Shown: positions 26,693 to 35,087 of the stretch, one piece after another | Layout: every line of letters begins with the position of its first letter | Numbering within the stretch: the stretch's first letter is position 1 | From: Shewanella mangrovisoli | GTDB lineage: Bacteria; Pseudomonadota; Gammaproteobacteria; Enterobacterales; Shewanellaceae | Reading direction: 5' to 3' | DNA length: 64,000 bases | Assembly (NCBI RefSeq): GCF_019457635.1 | Contig: NZ_CP080412.1 | Location: 1,612,001-1,676,000, forward strand | The notes under the pieces: generated by a model | The model's input: only the letters and a program-made list of their open reading frames with translations | Database searches by the model: none | Told to the model about the DNA's origin: nothing | Translations under genes and position numbers: made by a program

Positions 26693-28072
26693 CTACTCGT
26701 CAGCGTTGATATATTGTTTGCGGTCTAAATCGTACTTACGCATCTTGTCGTACAAGGTTTTGCGGGGCAGTTCGAGTTGCTCCATGGTTTGCTTAATGCT
26801 GCCCTTGTTATGGCTTAAGGCCTCTTCTATCAATACTCGCTCAAAAAACTCGACCCGTTGCAGCAGCGACATGCTGGTATGCAGGCTCGGTGCATTACCT
26901 AAGCTGCCGGCGAAGGCCGCTTCACCACCGAGTAACACATAACGTTCTGCCAGATTTCGCAGCTCACGCACATTACCTGGCCAGTCGTGGGAGGTGAGGA
27001 TGGCATTCTGCTCGGCATTGAGGGCAATCAGTGCCTTGTGATAACGCGCAGAAGCCATACGGGCAAAATGTAAGAATAATAAGGGAATATCTTCGCGGCG
27101 ATCCCTGAGTGGCGGAATCGGCACTGTCACCAGATTTAAGCGATAGAGCAGGTCTTGGCGAAACTCTCCGGTGTCGCACAGGGACTTTAAATCCACTTTA
27201 GTGGCGGCAATGACCCGAATATCCAAATGAATGCTCTTATTGGAGCCTAAGCGTTCGACTTTGCGATCTTCGAGTACCCGCAGCAGTTTGACCTGTAACG
27301 ACAGTGGCGTGCTTTCGATTTCATCTAAAAAGAGTGTGCCGCCGTTGGCATACTCAAACTTACCGATACGCAGTTTATCGACACCGGTAAAGGCTCCGGC
27401 TTCGGCGCCAAAGAGTTCGCTCTCAATCAAGTTCTCGGGAATCGCGCCGCAGTTAATGGCGACAAAGTTAGCTTGATTGCGACTGCTGTGGTCGTGCAGA
27501 TAGCGGGCGACCAATTCCTTACCCGTACCCGTTTCACCTTCGATAAGCACATCGGCGGGGGTGTCGATTACTTGGTCTATGATATGGCGCATGCGCAAAA
27601 TGCCGACACTGTGGCCTAATATTCTTGGCCCAGGCACGTTATGGCTTTCTAACTCTTTCTTTAATTTACGGTTCTCTAGGGTGAGGCTGCGTTTATCTAG
27701 GGCGCGCTTCACCACATCTAGCATGTGTTCGTTGTTAAAGGGTTTTTCGAGAAAATCGTAGGCGCCTTGTTTTAAGGCATTGACCGCCATGGCGATATCG
27801 CCAAAGCCTGTGAGCAGCACGACGGGTAAATCGGGATCTTGCTGGCGAATTTGTTGCATCAGGCTGATGCCATCGAGTTGCGGCATATTCACATCGGAAA
27901 TCACCACGCCCGCCCAGTCCCTGTCGAGTAATTTGGCAATCCCTTTGGGATCGGTAGTGGCGAAGGCTTTAATGCCTTCCAGCTCAAACAGTTGGACTAA
28001 CACTGTGCCAATATGGGGCTCATCGTCGATGATCAGTACGCTATAGTCTTGAATTGAATTGGGCAGACTCAT
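26693..28072 (-). CDS. dctD: DctD-type sigma-54-dependent response regulator
   Basis: A 459-residue NtrC-family activator. The receiver domain has D-D at 16-17 and phospho-acceptor Asp60 ('VVISDVNMPQLDG'). The AAA+ domain has Walker A G-E-T-G-T-G-K-E and 'NGGTLFLDEIES' as Walker B. The sigma-54 contact loop reads G-A-F-T-G-V (226-231) rather than the usual GAFTGA. The C-terminus is a Fis-type helix-turn-helix ('GSIKQTMEQLELPRKTLYDKMRKYDL'). With DctB it would activate dctPQM. It overlaps dctB by four bases (ATGA), so the two are co-translated. Confidence 0.93.
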   Translation of the reverse strand: MSLPNSIQDYSVLIIDDEPHIGTVLVQLFELEGIKAFATTDPKGIAKLLDRDWAGVVISDVNMPQLDGISLMQQIRQQDPDLPVVLLTGFGDIAMAVNALKQGAYDFLEKPFNNEHMLDVVKRALDKRSLTLENRKLKKELESHNVPGPRILGHSVGILRMRHIIDQVIDTPADVLIEGETGTGKELVARYLHDHSSRNQANFVAINCGAIPENLIESELFGAEAGAFTGVDKLRIGKFEYANGGTLFLDEIESTPLSLQVKLLRVLEDRKVERLGSNKSIHLDIRVIAATKVDLKSLCDTGEFRQDLLYRLNLVTVPIPPLRDRREDIPLLFLHFARMASARYHKALIALNAEQNAILTSHDWPGNVRELRNLAERYVLLGGEAAFAGSLGNAPSLHTSMSLLQRVEFFERVLIEEALSHNKGSIKQTMEQLELPRKTLYDKMRKYDLDRKQYINADE

Positions 28073-29880
28073 GATGACTGACGTTCCTCGGCTAAATAAA
28101 TCGGTAAAATAATATGGAAAATCGCGCCGCCGTCCTCGGCATTGGCAACATTAATTTGCCCCTGCATAGACTCGATAATGCGCTGGGAAATGGATAAACC
28201 CAGGCCAAGCCCTGTACGCTCGCTGGTGGTGAAATAGGGCTCGAAAATCTTCTCCATCTGGCTCTCGCGCACCCCGGGGCCTGAGTCCTGAATACTGATA
28301 CAGAACTTGTCCGCACAGTTTACCCTAATACTCAGTGTCCGTTTTGAAGATTGCTGCATGGCGACAATCGCGTTGCTCATAATATTCACAAACACTTGCT
28401 GCAATCGCACTTTATCACCCCAGACCTGATATTGGCCTTCGGGCAACAGCACATCGAGCTCAACCCCTTGCTTGTCGATTTCGGGCTGGACTATGGTCAG
28501 GGCTTGTTTGATACAGCCCTTAAGATCGGTCGCACTATCCGTGCCTTGGCTCTTACGGGTAAAACTCTTAAATTGGCCGACAATATCGGCTAATCGGTCG
28601 GTCAGCTCGATAATAATTTTAAGATTATCAGAGGCTTTATCCGGCATATTGCGAGCGAGGAAGGTTTGGGTATTTTGCGCATAACTGCGCAGTGCGGCCA
28701 AGGGCTGATTCAGCTCGTGGTTGATACTGGCGGATAGGCTACCTATCACGGTCAACTTAGCCGCCTGAATAAGTTCATCCTGAGTGTCCTTGAGGCGATC
28801 ATTGGCCTGTTGCAGATCTTGGGTGCGCTCTTCCACCCTTTGCTCCAGTAAACTCTGGGCGAGTTGCATACGTTGCAAGTTGCGGCGCCGCTCGCTACTA
28901 AAGAGTAAGCCTAAGGCGAGCAACAAGTAGATAGAGGCCGATAACAGCATCAGTGCGGGCATGGATTCGAGCAGGGGTTTCATCGGCGCCAGAATATGCA
29001 CCCGCCAACCCGCCTTGGTCATCAAATGATGGGTATCCATATATTGCGCCTGACTGTTGCCGGAGCGAATTTGGTAGATATGGCCGTTACTTAGGCTATC
29101 TTCTTGATATTGTGGCTTTATCAGTAATTCACCAATCGGCCGCTCCGCGTAACGTTTTGAGGCATTTAAGGCATATTGTTTGGCCTGAGTCAGCGGTGTG
29201 AGTGAGGCTAAGCGCCATTCATCGACACTGGAGATAAATACAATATCGTCGGGGTCGCTGATTAAGAATTGATATTGGCCAGCCATCGCAATGCTGGTGC
29301 TTTGCTGCTCGATATCGGCGATATCCACTTTTACAATAATGGCGCCCAGAATGCCTTTGGCGCCTTGCTGATAAATAGGGTAAGAGAAGTAAAAGCCACG
29401 TTTATCCGAACTGGTGCCCACCGCATAGTAGCGGCCTAAATTGCCCGAAATCGCATCGGTGTAATAGGGTCTGAAGGAGTAGTCTTTGCCGATAAACGAA
29501 AAAGGCTGCTGCCAGTTGCTGGCGGCAATCGCAATGCCGAGGGCGTCGATAAGATAGATATCGGATGCCTCAGTCACATGCTGAATTTCTTCCAAATATA
29601 GGTTGAGCTCTTGTACCTTCTTGGGGTTTTGTTGATCGTTTAAGACATTGGCGAGCATAGGGTTAGTTGAAAGTACGTGGGGGATACTCTCGTAGCGCGA
29701 TAGGGCGCCATCTAAGAAGCTGACCAGCTCTTTGAGTTGTCGCTCGGATTGTTGTTGTATTTCAATTTTGCCCTGATGAAAGTGCACCCAATAGGTCAAT
29801 TTTAAGATGGCAAATAAGCCCGCAAGTAGCACTATGGTCATTAAAAGACGTTGTTTGGCCTTGGGCGTCATAGGCAACAT
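28069..29880 (-). CDS. dctB: DctB-type C4-dicarboxylate sensor histidine kinase
   Basis: A 603-residue membrane kinase. A transmembrane segment (~12-31) and a second one (~308-326) enclose a periplasmic sensor of PAS/Cache type ('SFIGKDYSFRPYYTDAISG', 'KRGFYFSYPIY'), a hallmark of DctB. A coiled coil follows, then the phospho-acceptor His388 in 'SINHELNQPLAALRSYAQN'. The ATPase domain has the N box around 'QQVFVNIMSNAIVAMQ', G1 'DSGPGV' and G2 'GLGLGLSIS'. It senses C4-dicarboxylates and phosphorylates DctD. It is the first gene of dctBD. Confidence 0.93.
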   Translation of the reverse strand: MLPMTPKAKQRLLMTIVLLAGLFAILKLTYWVHFHQGKIEIQQQSERQLKELVSFLDGALSRYESIPHVLSTNPMLANVLNDQQNPKKVQELNLYLEEIQHVTEASDIYLIDALGIAIAASNWQQPFSFIGKDYSFRPYYTDAISGNLGRYYAVGTSSDKRGFYFSYPIYQQGAKGILGAIIVKVDIADIEQQSTSIAMAGQYQFLISDPDDIVFISSVDEWRLASLTPLTQAKQYALNASKRYAERPIGELLIKPQYQEDSLSNGHIYQIRSGNSQAQYMDTHHLMTKAGWRVHILAPMKPLLESMPALMLLSASIYLLLALGLLFSSERRRNLQRMQLAQSLLEQRVEERTQDLQQANDRLKDTQDELIQAAKLTVIGSLSASINHELNQPLAALRSYAQNTQTFLARNMPDKASDNLKIIIELTDRLADIVGQFKSFTRKSQGTDSATDLKGCIKQALTIVQPEIDKQGVELDVLLPEGQYQVWGDKVRLQQVFVNIMSNAIVAMQQSSKRTLSIRVNCADKFCISIQDSGPGVRESQMEKIFEPYFTTSERTGLGLGLSISQRIIESMQGQINVANAEDGGAIFHIILPIYLAEERQSS

Positions 29881-29920
29881 AGCAGGCGATCCTGATCCAC
29901 ACTGAATAAAACAAAGCGAG

Positions 29921-29950
29921 CCTGAGTAGGCTCGCTTAAAAACTATCTAG
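29921..29950 (-). terminator. Intrinsic terminator of dctPQM
   Basis: On the minus strand, a 9-bp perfect stem AAGCGAGCC/GGCTCGCTT (29925-29947, loop of 6) precedes TTGTTTTATT. It lies between the dctM stop and the dctB start. Confidence 0.88.
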
Positions 29951-29979
29951 AATCAAGGAATAATCCTTATTTCTTGAGA

Positions 29980-31377
29980 TTAATATCCGTTGAGCTTATC
30001 CAGTAATTCCGGCAAGAACAGGGAAATCTGTGGCACGTAGGTGATAAGCGCCAAGAAGGCTAACATCAGTGCTAGCCAAGGCAGTACTGATTGGATCACC
30101 CAACCGATGCTGCGGCCAGTGATCCCCGCCGTGACGAAGAGGTTAAGCCCCACCGGCGGCGTCAGCATGCCAATCTCCATGTTCACTACCATGATGATAC
30201 CTAAGTGGATAGGATCGATACCTAACTGAGTCGCAATCGGGAACAGAATTGGCGCCATAATCAACACGATGGCCGATGGCTCCATAAAGTTACCCGCCGC
30301 TAACAGCAATAAGTTAACAATGATTAAGAAGCCCCAAGCGGGTAAGCCCATGCCAACAATGTATTCGGCAATAATATGGGGAATACGCTCAGTGGTTAGC
30401 ACGTGGGCGAATAGCATGGCGTTGGCAATGATAAACAGCAACATAATGCTGACCTTTGCCCCGTCACGCACTACATGGCGGATTTCTTTGTCGACTGGGG
30501 TTTTAATCAGCCCGAGTACCATATGACCTAAGTTACGGACAATCGCGCTGGGGATGGGCTCGTTAGCGTTACGCCATACGACATTTTTCAATGGACCAAT
30601 ATCGCGATAACCAAATACCGCAATGAGATAGGCATACATACATGCCACGGCAGAGGCTTCGGTTGGACTGGCTACACCGCCGTAGATTGAACCTAATACG
30701 ATAAGGATCAGCGCCAGACCACCTAAGGCTTTGGCACTGGAAATTCCCAGTTGTTTAAAGCCGGGGAAGGGACGTGATGGCAGATTCTTAAAACGAGCGA
30801 CGATATAAATCACTATCATCAGCAGGAAGCCCATCATCAGACCTGGGATTAAGCCCGCCATAAACATTCTGGCTGCCGAGACTTCCGTTGCCGCCGCATA
30901 CACTAGCATCACGATAGAAGGTGGGATCAAAATCCCTAAGGTGCCTGAAGTGGTAATTACACCAGCGGCAAATTTTTCGGGGTAGCCCGCTTTCACCATG
31001 CCGACAATAACGATAGAGCCAATAGCGGCCACAGTTGCAGGGGAAGAACCTGACACCGCAGCAAACAACATACAGGCCATCACAGAAGCCATGGCTAAAC
31101 CGCCACGGATATGGCCGATACTGTCCATCGCAAAGTCGATGATCCGCCGCGCCACTCCACCCGTTGATAGGAAGGCTGAGGACAGAATAAAGAAAGGGAT
31201 CGCCAGCAGGGTATAGTGCTCTGACGATGACTCATAAAGTTTTAACGCCACAGAGGCGAGGGAATCGTTGGAGAAGAATAAAATCGTCAGCATGCTCGAG
31301 AAACCTAACGCAATCGCGATAGGCATACCTAAAAACATACAGACGAGTAGGGCAGTAAAGAGGGTCGCAATGGCCAT
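29980..31377 (-). CDS. dctM: TRAP dicarboxylate transporter, large permease
   Basis: A 465-residue polytopic membrane protein of the DctM family. It starts 'FTALLVCMFLGMPIAIALGFSSML' and contains 'LAIPFFILSSAFLSTGGVARRI', 'GSSPATVAAIGSIVIVGMVKAGYPEKFAAGVITTSGTLGILIPPSI' and 'EIGMLTPPVGLNLFVTAGI', all hallmarks. It is the Na+-coupled translocation subunit. It is longer than most DctM (~425); the extra ~40 residues lie in a soluble loop near the middle ('NVVWRNANEPIPS'). Its ATG shares one base with the dctQ stop region, so translation is coupled. Confidence 0.96.
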   Translation of the reverse strand: MAIATLFTALLVCMFLGMPIAIALGFSSMLTILFFSNDSLASVALKLYESSSEHYTLLAIPFFILSSAFLSTGGVARRIIDFAMDSIGHIRGGLAMASVMACMLFAAVSGSSPATVAAIGSIVIVGMVKAGYPEKFAAGVITTSGTLGILIPPSIVMLVYAAATEVSAARMFMAGLIPGLMMGFLLMIVIYIVARFKNLPSRPFPGFKQLGISSAKALGGLALILIVLGSIYGGVASPTEASAVACMYAYLIAVFGYRDIGPLKNVVWRNANEPIPSAIVRNLGHMVLGLIKTPVDKEIRHVVRDGAKVSIMLLFIIANAMLFAHVLTTERIPHIIAEYIVGMGLPAWGFLIIVNLLLLAAGNFMEPSAIVLIMAPILFPIATQLGIDPIHLGIIMVVNMEIGMLTPPVGLNLFVTAGITGRSIGWVIQSVLPWLALMLAFLALITYVPQISLFLPELLDKLNGY

Positions 31378-32042
31378 TACTTCGCTTCCTTATTGTCTGT
31401 TTCTTGTTGTGCGTGCTGAGCACCTTCGTCAATTAAATGCATGCTTTCTTTCGCTTCGTCGGCAAATTGGAATCCAGAAACTTGGTTGCGTAGGATGGCG
31501 ATAAAGAGTTCTAAGAAACGCCAAGTCAACATGCTAAAACCAATCAATAGAATGCTTTGGGATAACCAAATAGGCACAGCGCCGTCTTCGACATCAATCT
31601 TTAAGGTGTTCCAAGCAAAGTCGGGATCTAAGCTGTTTAACAGGAACTTAGGAAAGTGAATATCTTCCATCGGTACGCCGATTTGGTACATCTGTGACAG
31701 ATATTCCCAGCTACCTTTTAAAAATAGTCCGCAATAAGCTAAGCAAATCAATGCCGTCACTAGGGAAGTGATCTTTTTAGCCTTAGGGGGCAGATTTTTT
31801 ACAAACGCATCAACACCGATGTGAGCACCGACTTTCACCCCATAGGACATACCAAAAAGCACAAACCAACCACAAAGGGTTAAGGTCAGTTCTTGGATCC
31901 ATAAAAAACCGGTATTGAAGAAAAACCGCGCCACTACCTCTGTGAACACTAAGAGTGTCATTAAGGTGATTAAGAGGTTGAGCACCCCTTCTTCAAAGTA
32001 ACCAAAAATTCGCGATATCACAGCTGTACTCCCCTCGCTCAA
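31377..32042 (-). CDS. dctQ: TRAP dicarboxylate transporter, small permease
   Basis: A 221-residue DctQ protein with four transmembrane segments. It has 'LVFTEVVARFFFNTGFLWIQELTLTLCGWFVLFGMSYGVKVGAHIGVDAFV', the family core. A charged C-terminal tail rich in Glu, Gln and Ala is specific to this member. It forms the membrane complex with DctM. It lies 41 bases after dctP, with a strong hairpin in the gap. The usual ribosome-binding site is visible as GAGGGGAG before the ATG. Confidence 0.94.
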   Translation of the reverse strand: MSEGSTAVISRIFGYFEEGVLNLLITLMTLLVFTEVVARFFFNTGFLWIQELTLTLCGWFVLFGMSYGVKVGAHIGVDAFVKNLPPKAKKITSLVTALICLAYCGLFLKGSWEYLSQMYQIGVPMEDIHFPKFLLNSLDPDFAWNTLKIDVEDGAVPIWLSQSILLIGFSMLTWRFLELFIAILRNQVSGFQFADEAKESMHLIDEGAQHAQQETDNKEAK

Positions 32043-32077
32043 ATACCGCTTAACCCCAAATAGAGGTTAAGCGGTTT
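32041..32077 (-). terminator. Intercistronic hairpin between dctP and dctQ
   Basis: An 11-bp perfect stem ACCGCTTAACC/GGTTAAGCGGT with a 9-base loop (32045-32075). There is no long T-run on the minus strand, so it is better read as a partial terminator or a 3' stabiliser that raises dctP mRNA over dctQM, as is common for binding-protein genes. Confidence 0.7.
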
Positions 32078-32083
32078 ATTTCA

Positions 32084-33106
32084 TTATTGTTTATTTGCAG
32101 CAACAGCGGCTTCAATCACATCTTTACCTACTTGGTCTTCAAATTTCGCCCAAACAGGTTTCATTACATCAATCCATTTTTGACGCTCATCTGGCGTTAA
32201 GGTCACCAGTTGCGAACGTTTAGAATCAAGGATTAATTGCTTGTCTTCGTTATCTTTTTCAGCGGCGATCTTGTTACCTAAAGCGATAGATTCATCTAAG
32301 GCTTCTTTGATCACTTTACGTTTATCCGCTGGTAAGCTCTTCCAGAAGGCGTCAGAGGTTACGACCATGTAGTCCAGCACGCCGTGGTTACTTTCGGTGA
32401 TTTGGCTTTGAACTTCATAGAATTTTTGTGAGTAGGTGTTAGACCAAGTGTTTTCTTGACCGTCGATCGCACGGGTTTGCAGCAGGGTAAACACTTCAGA
32501 GAATGGTTTCTTCACAGGAATGGCGCCCACAGCATCAAACTGGGCGGCTAATACGTCAGATGCCATTACACGGAATTTTAAGCCTTTAGCATCAGAAGGT
32601 TGTTTCAGTGGTGTGTTAGCAGAAAACTGCTTCATACCATTGTGCAGATAACCTAAACCGACAATACCTTTACGGCTCATTGAGTTCAGCAGTGCTTGAC
32701 CGGCTTCACCTTGTTGGAAACGGTTTACTGCATCCATGTCATTAAACAGGAATGGCAGGTCGAAAACCTGTAGGCGTTTGGTATAACGTTCAAATTTTGA
32801 GAGAGAAGGCGCGACAAATTGCACGTCGTTTAACAGCAGTGCCGCTAACTCGTTGTTATCCCCAAATAACTGTGAGTTAGGGAATACACTGACCGTATAT
32901 TCACCAGGTAAACGTTGCTCAACGAGTTCTTTAAACTTCAACGCCATTTGACCCTTTGGCGTATTTTCTGCAACCACGTGGGAGAACTTGATTTCAACGG
33001 GCGCCGCAAACACGTTAAAGCTGGTCGCAAACACTGAGGCCAGTGCCAGCATTTTTGCGACGGTTTTTAATGGACGTGTGATACCCATTTGTTGATTCAA
33101 TGTCAT
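32084..33106 (-). CDS. dctP: TRAP transporter C4-dicarboxylate-binding protein
   Basis: A 340-residue periplasmic solute-binding protein. The signal peptide ends near 'FNVFAAP'. The mature protein begins 'VEIKFSHVVAENTPKGQMALKFKELVEQRLPG', the standard DctP opening, and has 'FDLPFLF', 'KGLKFRVMASDVLAAQFDAVGAIPV' and 'QTRAIDGQENTWSN', which includes the carboxylate-binding Arg. It captures malate, succinate or fumarate for DctQM. It is the first gene of the operon, ~110 bases downstream of a sigma-54 promoter. Confidence 0.96.
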   Translation of the reverse strand: MTLNQQMGITRPLKTVAKMLALASVFATSFNVFAAPVEIKFSHVVAENTPKGQMALKFKELVEQRLPGEYTVSVFPNSQLFGDNNELAALLLNDVQFVAPSLSKFERYTKRLQVFDLPFLFNDMDAVNRFQQGEAGQALLNSMSRKGIVGLGYLHNGMKQFSANTPLKQPSDAKGLKFRVMASDVLAAQFDAVGAIPVKKPFSEVFTLLQTRAIDGQENTWSNTYSQKFYEVQSQITESNHGVLDYMVVTSDAFWKSLPADKRKVIKEALDESIALGNKIAAEKDNEDKQLILDSKRSQLVTLTPDERQKWIDVMKPVWAKFEDQVGKDVIEAAVAANKQ

Positions 33107-33216
33107 TTTTGAGTTCCTTTTTCTGTTGTTAGGATTTGTCCTCAGCCTTGGTTAGTTTGTTACCAAGTGTGAGTAGGAATACAGCCTTGATTTCCCTGAG
33201 GTCTGTCTTAATAAAG

Positions 33217-33231
33217 GCAAATACCACGCCA
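33217..33231 (-). promoter_or_regulatory. Sigma-54 promoter of dctPQM
   Basis: On the minus strand: TGGCGTGGTATTTGC, matching the -24/-12 pattern with invariant GG (33229-33230) and GC (33217-33218) exactly 10 bases apart. It is oriented to dctP, predicting a leader of about 100 bases. The presence of a DctD-type activator next to the operon supports it. Confidence 0.85.
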
Positions 33232-33308
33232 ACTTACGATGCACTCTGTAAGTGTTTGGTTAATAAAGTGTAGTTCATTTGACGTTTGTCACACTTTTAG
33301 TTTTGTGG

Positions 33309-33355
33309 GTGAGATCTCGCTCACGTTGATTTTGGCTATGGGTGGAAATCCACCC
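33309..33355 (-). promoter_or_regulatory. Two dyad enhancer sites upstream of dctP (probable DctD sites)
   Basis: GTGAG(ATCTCG)CTCAC at 33309-33324 and GGGTGG(AAAT)CCACCC at 33340-33355, both 16 bp. Their centres are 31 bp apart, about three helical turns, and ~85 and ~116 bases upstream of the -24 element. Paired dyads at this distance are typical of NtrC-class activators. Assignment to DctD is inferred from the neighbouring genes. Confidence 0.7.
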
Positions 33356-33500
33356 AAACTGCATTTTGTGGGGTATGAGCAGAGGTTTTTAGCTTGATGA
33401 TTAACTGAGCAAAATAAGTTGCTTTTAGATCAAAAGCTGGCTGAAAAATGACTATAGATCAGGGGATTGGTGAGATGGCTAAGATGAAGTAATGCGGCAG

Positions 33501-33731
33501 TCAGCCGTGATCTTCGCCAATTCGCTTAAGGATTTCATCACTAGGAAGTAACTCCAAATGCCCGCGCTCATCGAAATACCAGCCAGTAATAAAACCTTTT
33601 TGGCGCATGCTGACGAGATTGTGCATGACTTCACGGGCTTCCCTCAGCGCGGTTTGTTCATCGCAGGCATGAGTATGCTTTAAATACGCTGCAATATTGG
33701 TGAGGGATGCAGATTGACTGACGCTGGCCAT
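33501..33731 (-). CDS. Small conserved-looking hypothetical protein
   Basis: A 76-residue cytoplasmic protein, not recognised. It is predicted mostly helical for residues 1-47 ('EQTALREAREVMHNLVSMRQ'), then has a beta-like 'FITGWYFDERGHLELLPSDEIL'. No signal peptide, cysteine pair or membrane segment is seen; it has one Cys. A GGAG 8 bases before the ATG supports that it is translated. It sits alone between the dctP control region and the tRNA-Val array, and faces the same way as both. Confidence 0.65.
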   Translation of the reverse strand: MASVSQSASLTNIAAYLKHTHACDEQTALREAREVMHNLVSMRQKGFITGWYFDERGHLELLPSDEILKRIGEDHG

Positions 33732-33874
33732 AGTGCTGATCTCCGAATATGCCTAAGGCAACAATCAGCAGCGTTTAATCGGATTAAATACTGGGTAACA
33801 GACTCAGTTAAGCAGATGCTGATTAAGATCAAGCATAGTTGAGTTGAGCTAGGGGTAAAGTTTTTGGGGGAATA

Positions 33875-33950
33875 TGGTGGTCGCTACTGGGATCGAACCA
33901 GTGACCCCCTCCTTGTAAGGGAGGTGCTCTCCCGGCTGAGCTAAGCGACC
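33875..33950 (-). tRNA. tRNA-Val (anticodon UAC), copy 1 of the array
   Basis: Full cloverleaf on the minus strand: acceptor GGTCGCT/AGCGACC, anticodon loop CTTACAA (anticodon UAC), T loop TTCGATC, and an encoded CCA end. It is the last copy in transcription order. The spacer to the next copy is 25 bases. Confidence 0.97.
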
Positions 33951-33975
33951 CGGGGTAAATCAATACTGAAGAATA

Positions 33976-34051
33976 TGGTGGTCGCTACTGGGATCGAACC
34001 AGTGACCCCCTCCTTGTAAGGGAGGTGCTCTCCCGGCTGAGCTAAGCGACC
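33976..34051 (-). tRNA. tRNA-Val (anticodon UAC), copy 2
   Basis: Identical to copy 1 including the encoded CCA. The flanking spacers are near-identical too, so copies 1-3 arose by recent tandem duplication of a 101-base unit. Confidence 0.97.
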
Positions 34052-34076
34052 CGGGGTAAATCAGTACTGAAGAATA

Positions 34077-34152
34077 TGGTGGTCGCTACTGGGATCGAAC
34101 CAGTGACCCCCTCCTTGTAAGGGAGGTGCTCTCCCGGCTGAGCTAAGCGACC
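34077..34152 (-). tRNA. tRNA-Val (anticodon UAC), copy 3
   Basis: Identical sequence and structure to copies 1 and 2, with encoded CCA; separated by 41 bases from copy 4. Confidence 0.97.
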
Positions 34153-34193
34153 GGAATTCTTTCAATACAAATTTTAATGTCATTCTAAAAAAA

Positions 34194-34269
34194 TGGTGGT
34201 CGCTACTGGGATCGAACCAGTGACCCCCTCCTTGTAAGGGAGGTGCTCTCCCGGCTGAGCTAAGCGACC
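34194..34269 (-). tRNA. tRNA-Val (anticodon UAC), copy 4
   Basis: Same tRNA sequence with encoded CCA; the flanking spacers differ from those of copies 1-3. Confidence 0.97.
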
Positions 34270-34301
34270 GGAGAATGACGACACAGTGAATGAGAAGTAT
34301 A

Positions 34302-34377
34302 TGGTGGTCGCTACTGGGATCGAACCAGTGACCCCCTCCTTGTAAGGGAGGTGCTCTCCCGGCTGAGCTAAGCGACC
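34302..34377 (-). tRNA. tRNA-Val (anticodon UAC), copy 5
   Basis: Same tRNA sequence with encoded CCA; 48 bases downstream of copy 6 in transcription order. Confidence 0.97.
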
Positions 34378-34425
34378 CGGGCATATAACAACTTGTATAC
34401 CATGATTAAATTTGCATTTAACACA

Positions 34426-34501
34426 TGGTGGTCGCTACTGGGATCGAACCAGTGACCCCCTCCTTGTAAGGGAGGTGCTCTCCCAGCTGAGCTAAGCGAC
34501 C
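34426..34501 (-). tRNA. tRNA-Val (anticodon UAC), copy 6, promoter-proximal variant
   Basis: First gene of the array in transcription order. It differs from the other five by one base in the D loop (AGCTGG instead of AGCCGG), giving U at about position 17, the base also found in E. coli tRNA-Val(UAC). It is probably the ancestral form. Confidence 0.97.
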
Positions 34502-34519
34502 TCTGCTGTGTGGAGCCGT

Positions 34520-34547
34520 ATTATAGGGAGGTTCGATCGAGTGTCAA
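34520..34547 (-). promoter_or_regulatory. Consensus sigma-70 promoter of the tRNA-Val array
   Basis: On the minus strand: TTGACA (34542-34547), 16-base spacer, TATAAT (34520-34525), then the GC-rich discriminator ACGGCTCC, 18 bases before the first tRNA. Both hexamers are perfect. The GC-rich discriminator suggests stringent (ppGpp) control. Confidence 0.9.
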
Positions 34548-34997
34548 CGCTTTTTAATGAAAAAAGCATTGGTCGCGCTATTTTTGCTCGGATTGACTTA
34601 ATGTTAATCATGTCATCATTCAAAGTGTTACTTTATTGGACAATTTCGTCGGTATTTTCTTTTCAGGCTTTTGCGCTCACCTTGCCAATAAGTCAGCCTA
34701 TCGCATCATTAAGCGTTCTTTTTTGAGGGTTTGCGGCTTTTTTAGGCTAAAGAGTGTTGTCTATACGGCTTGAACGATAAAGGGAGGGCGCTGCGCCATT
34801 CTCTTCATCTATTTTGCTAAATTTCGATGGTATGTTTCTAAATAGAGATGCGTATCCTTCAATTACATGGCTTTGGTTTTCGAGTGTTTGTTTTCGGATA
34901 TGGAATGCTGGATTCTCATTTTTATCAGAGCCATCTAAAGCGCTCACCTTTGGGCAGATACTTTGAGGGGATCTGCAATACCTGCGCTAAGTGCCAT

Positions 34998-35025
34998 TTG
35001 CAGCGCAGACTTAGGCTGCTAGAAT
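34998..35025 (+). promoter_or_regulatory. Candidate gltX promoter
   Basis: TTGCAG (34998-35003), 16-base spacer, TAGAAT (35020-35025), 62 bases upstream of the gltX ATG. The -10 has five of six consensus bases; the -35 is weaker. Confidence 0.5.
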
Positions 35026-35087
35026 AAGCCCACTTTTTACTGTGATTGTCTTTATCTAGACGACTTTATATAGGTTAGTGTCCCATT

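Larger units (their letters stand above)
34502..35087. other. Intergenic region between the tRNA-Val array and gltX
   Basis: It holds the tRNA-Val promoter at its left end and a candidate gltX promoter at its right end. Between them (about 34560-34990) I see only short frames without ribosome-binding sites and no RNA motif. Confidence 0.5.

Noticed and set aside
34061..34384. Open frame coding for a threefold repeated peptide
   Set aside because: It is antisense reading through three tRNA-Val genes; the repetition comes from the tRNAs.
34508..34726. Frame encoding 'MWSRIIGRFD', starting at the tRNA-Val promoter
   Set aside because: It overlaps the -10/-35 elements of the tRNA-Val promoter on the other strand and has no ribosome-binding site.
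34747..34947. 66-residue minus-strand frame between the tRNA-Val array and gltX
   Set aside because: No ribosome-binding site, no recognisable domain and no promoter context.
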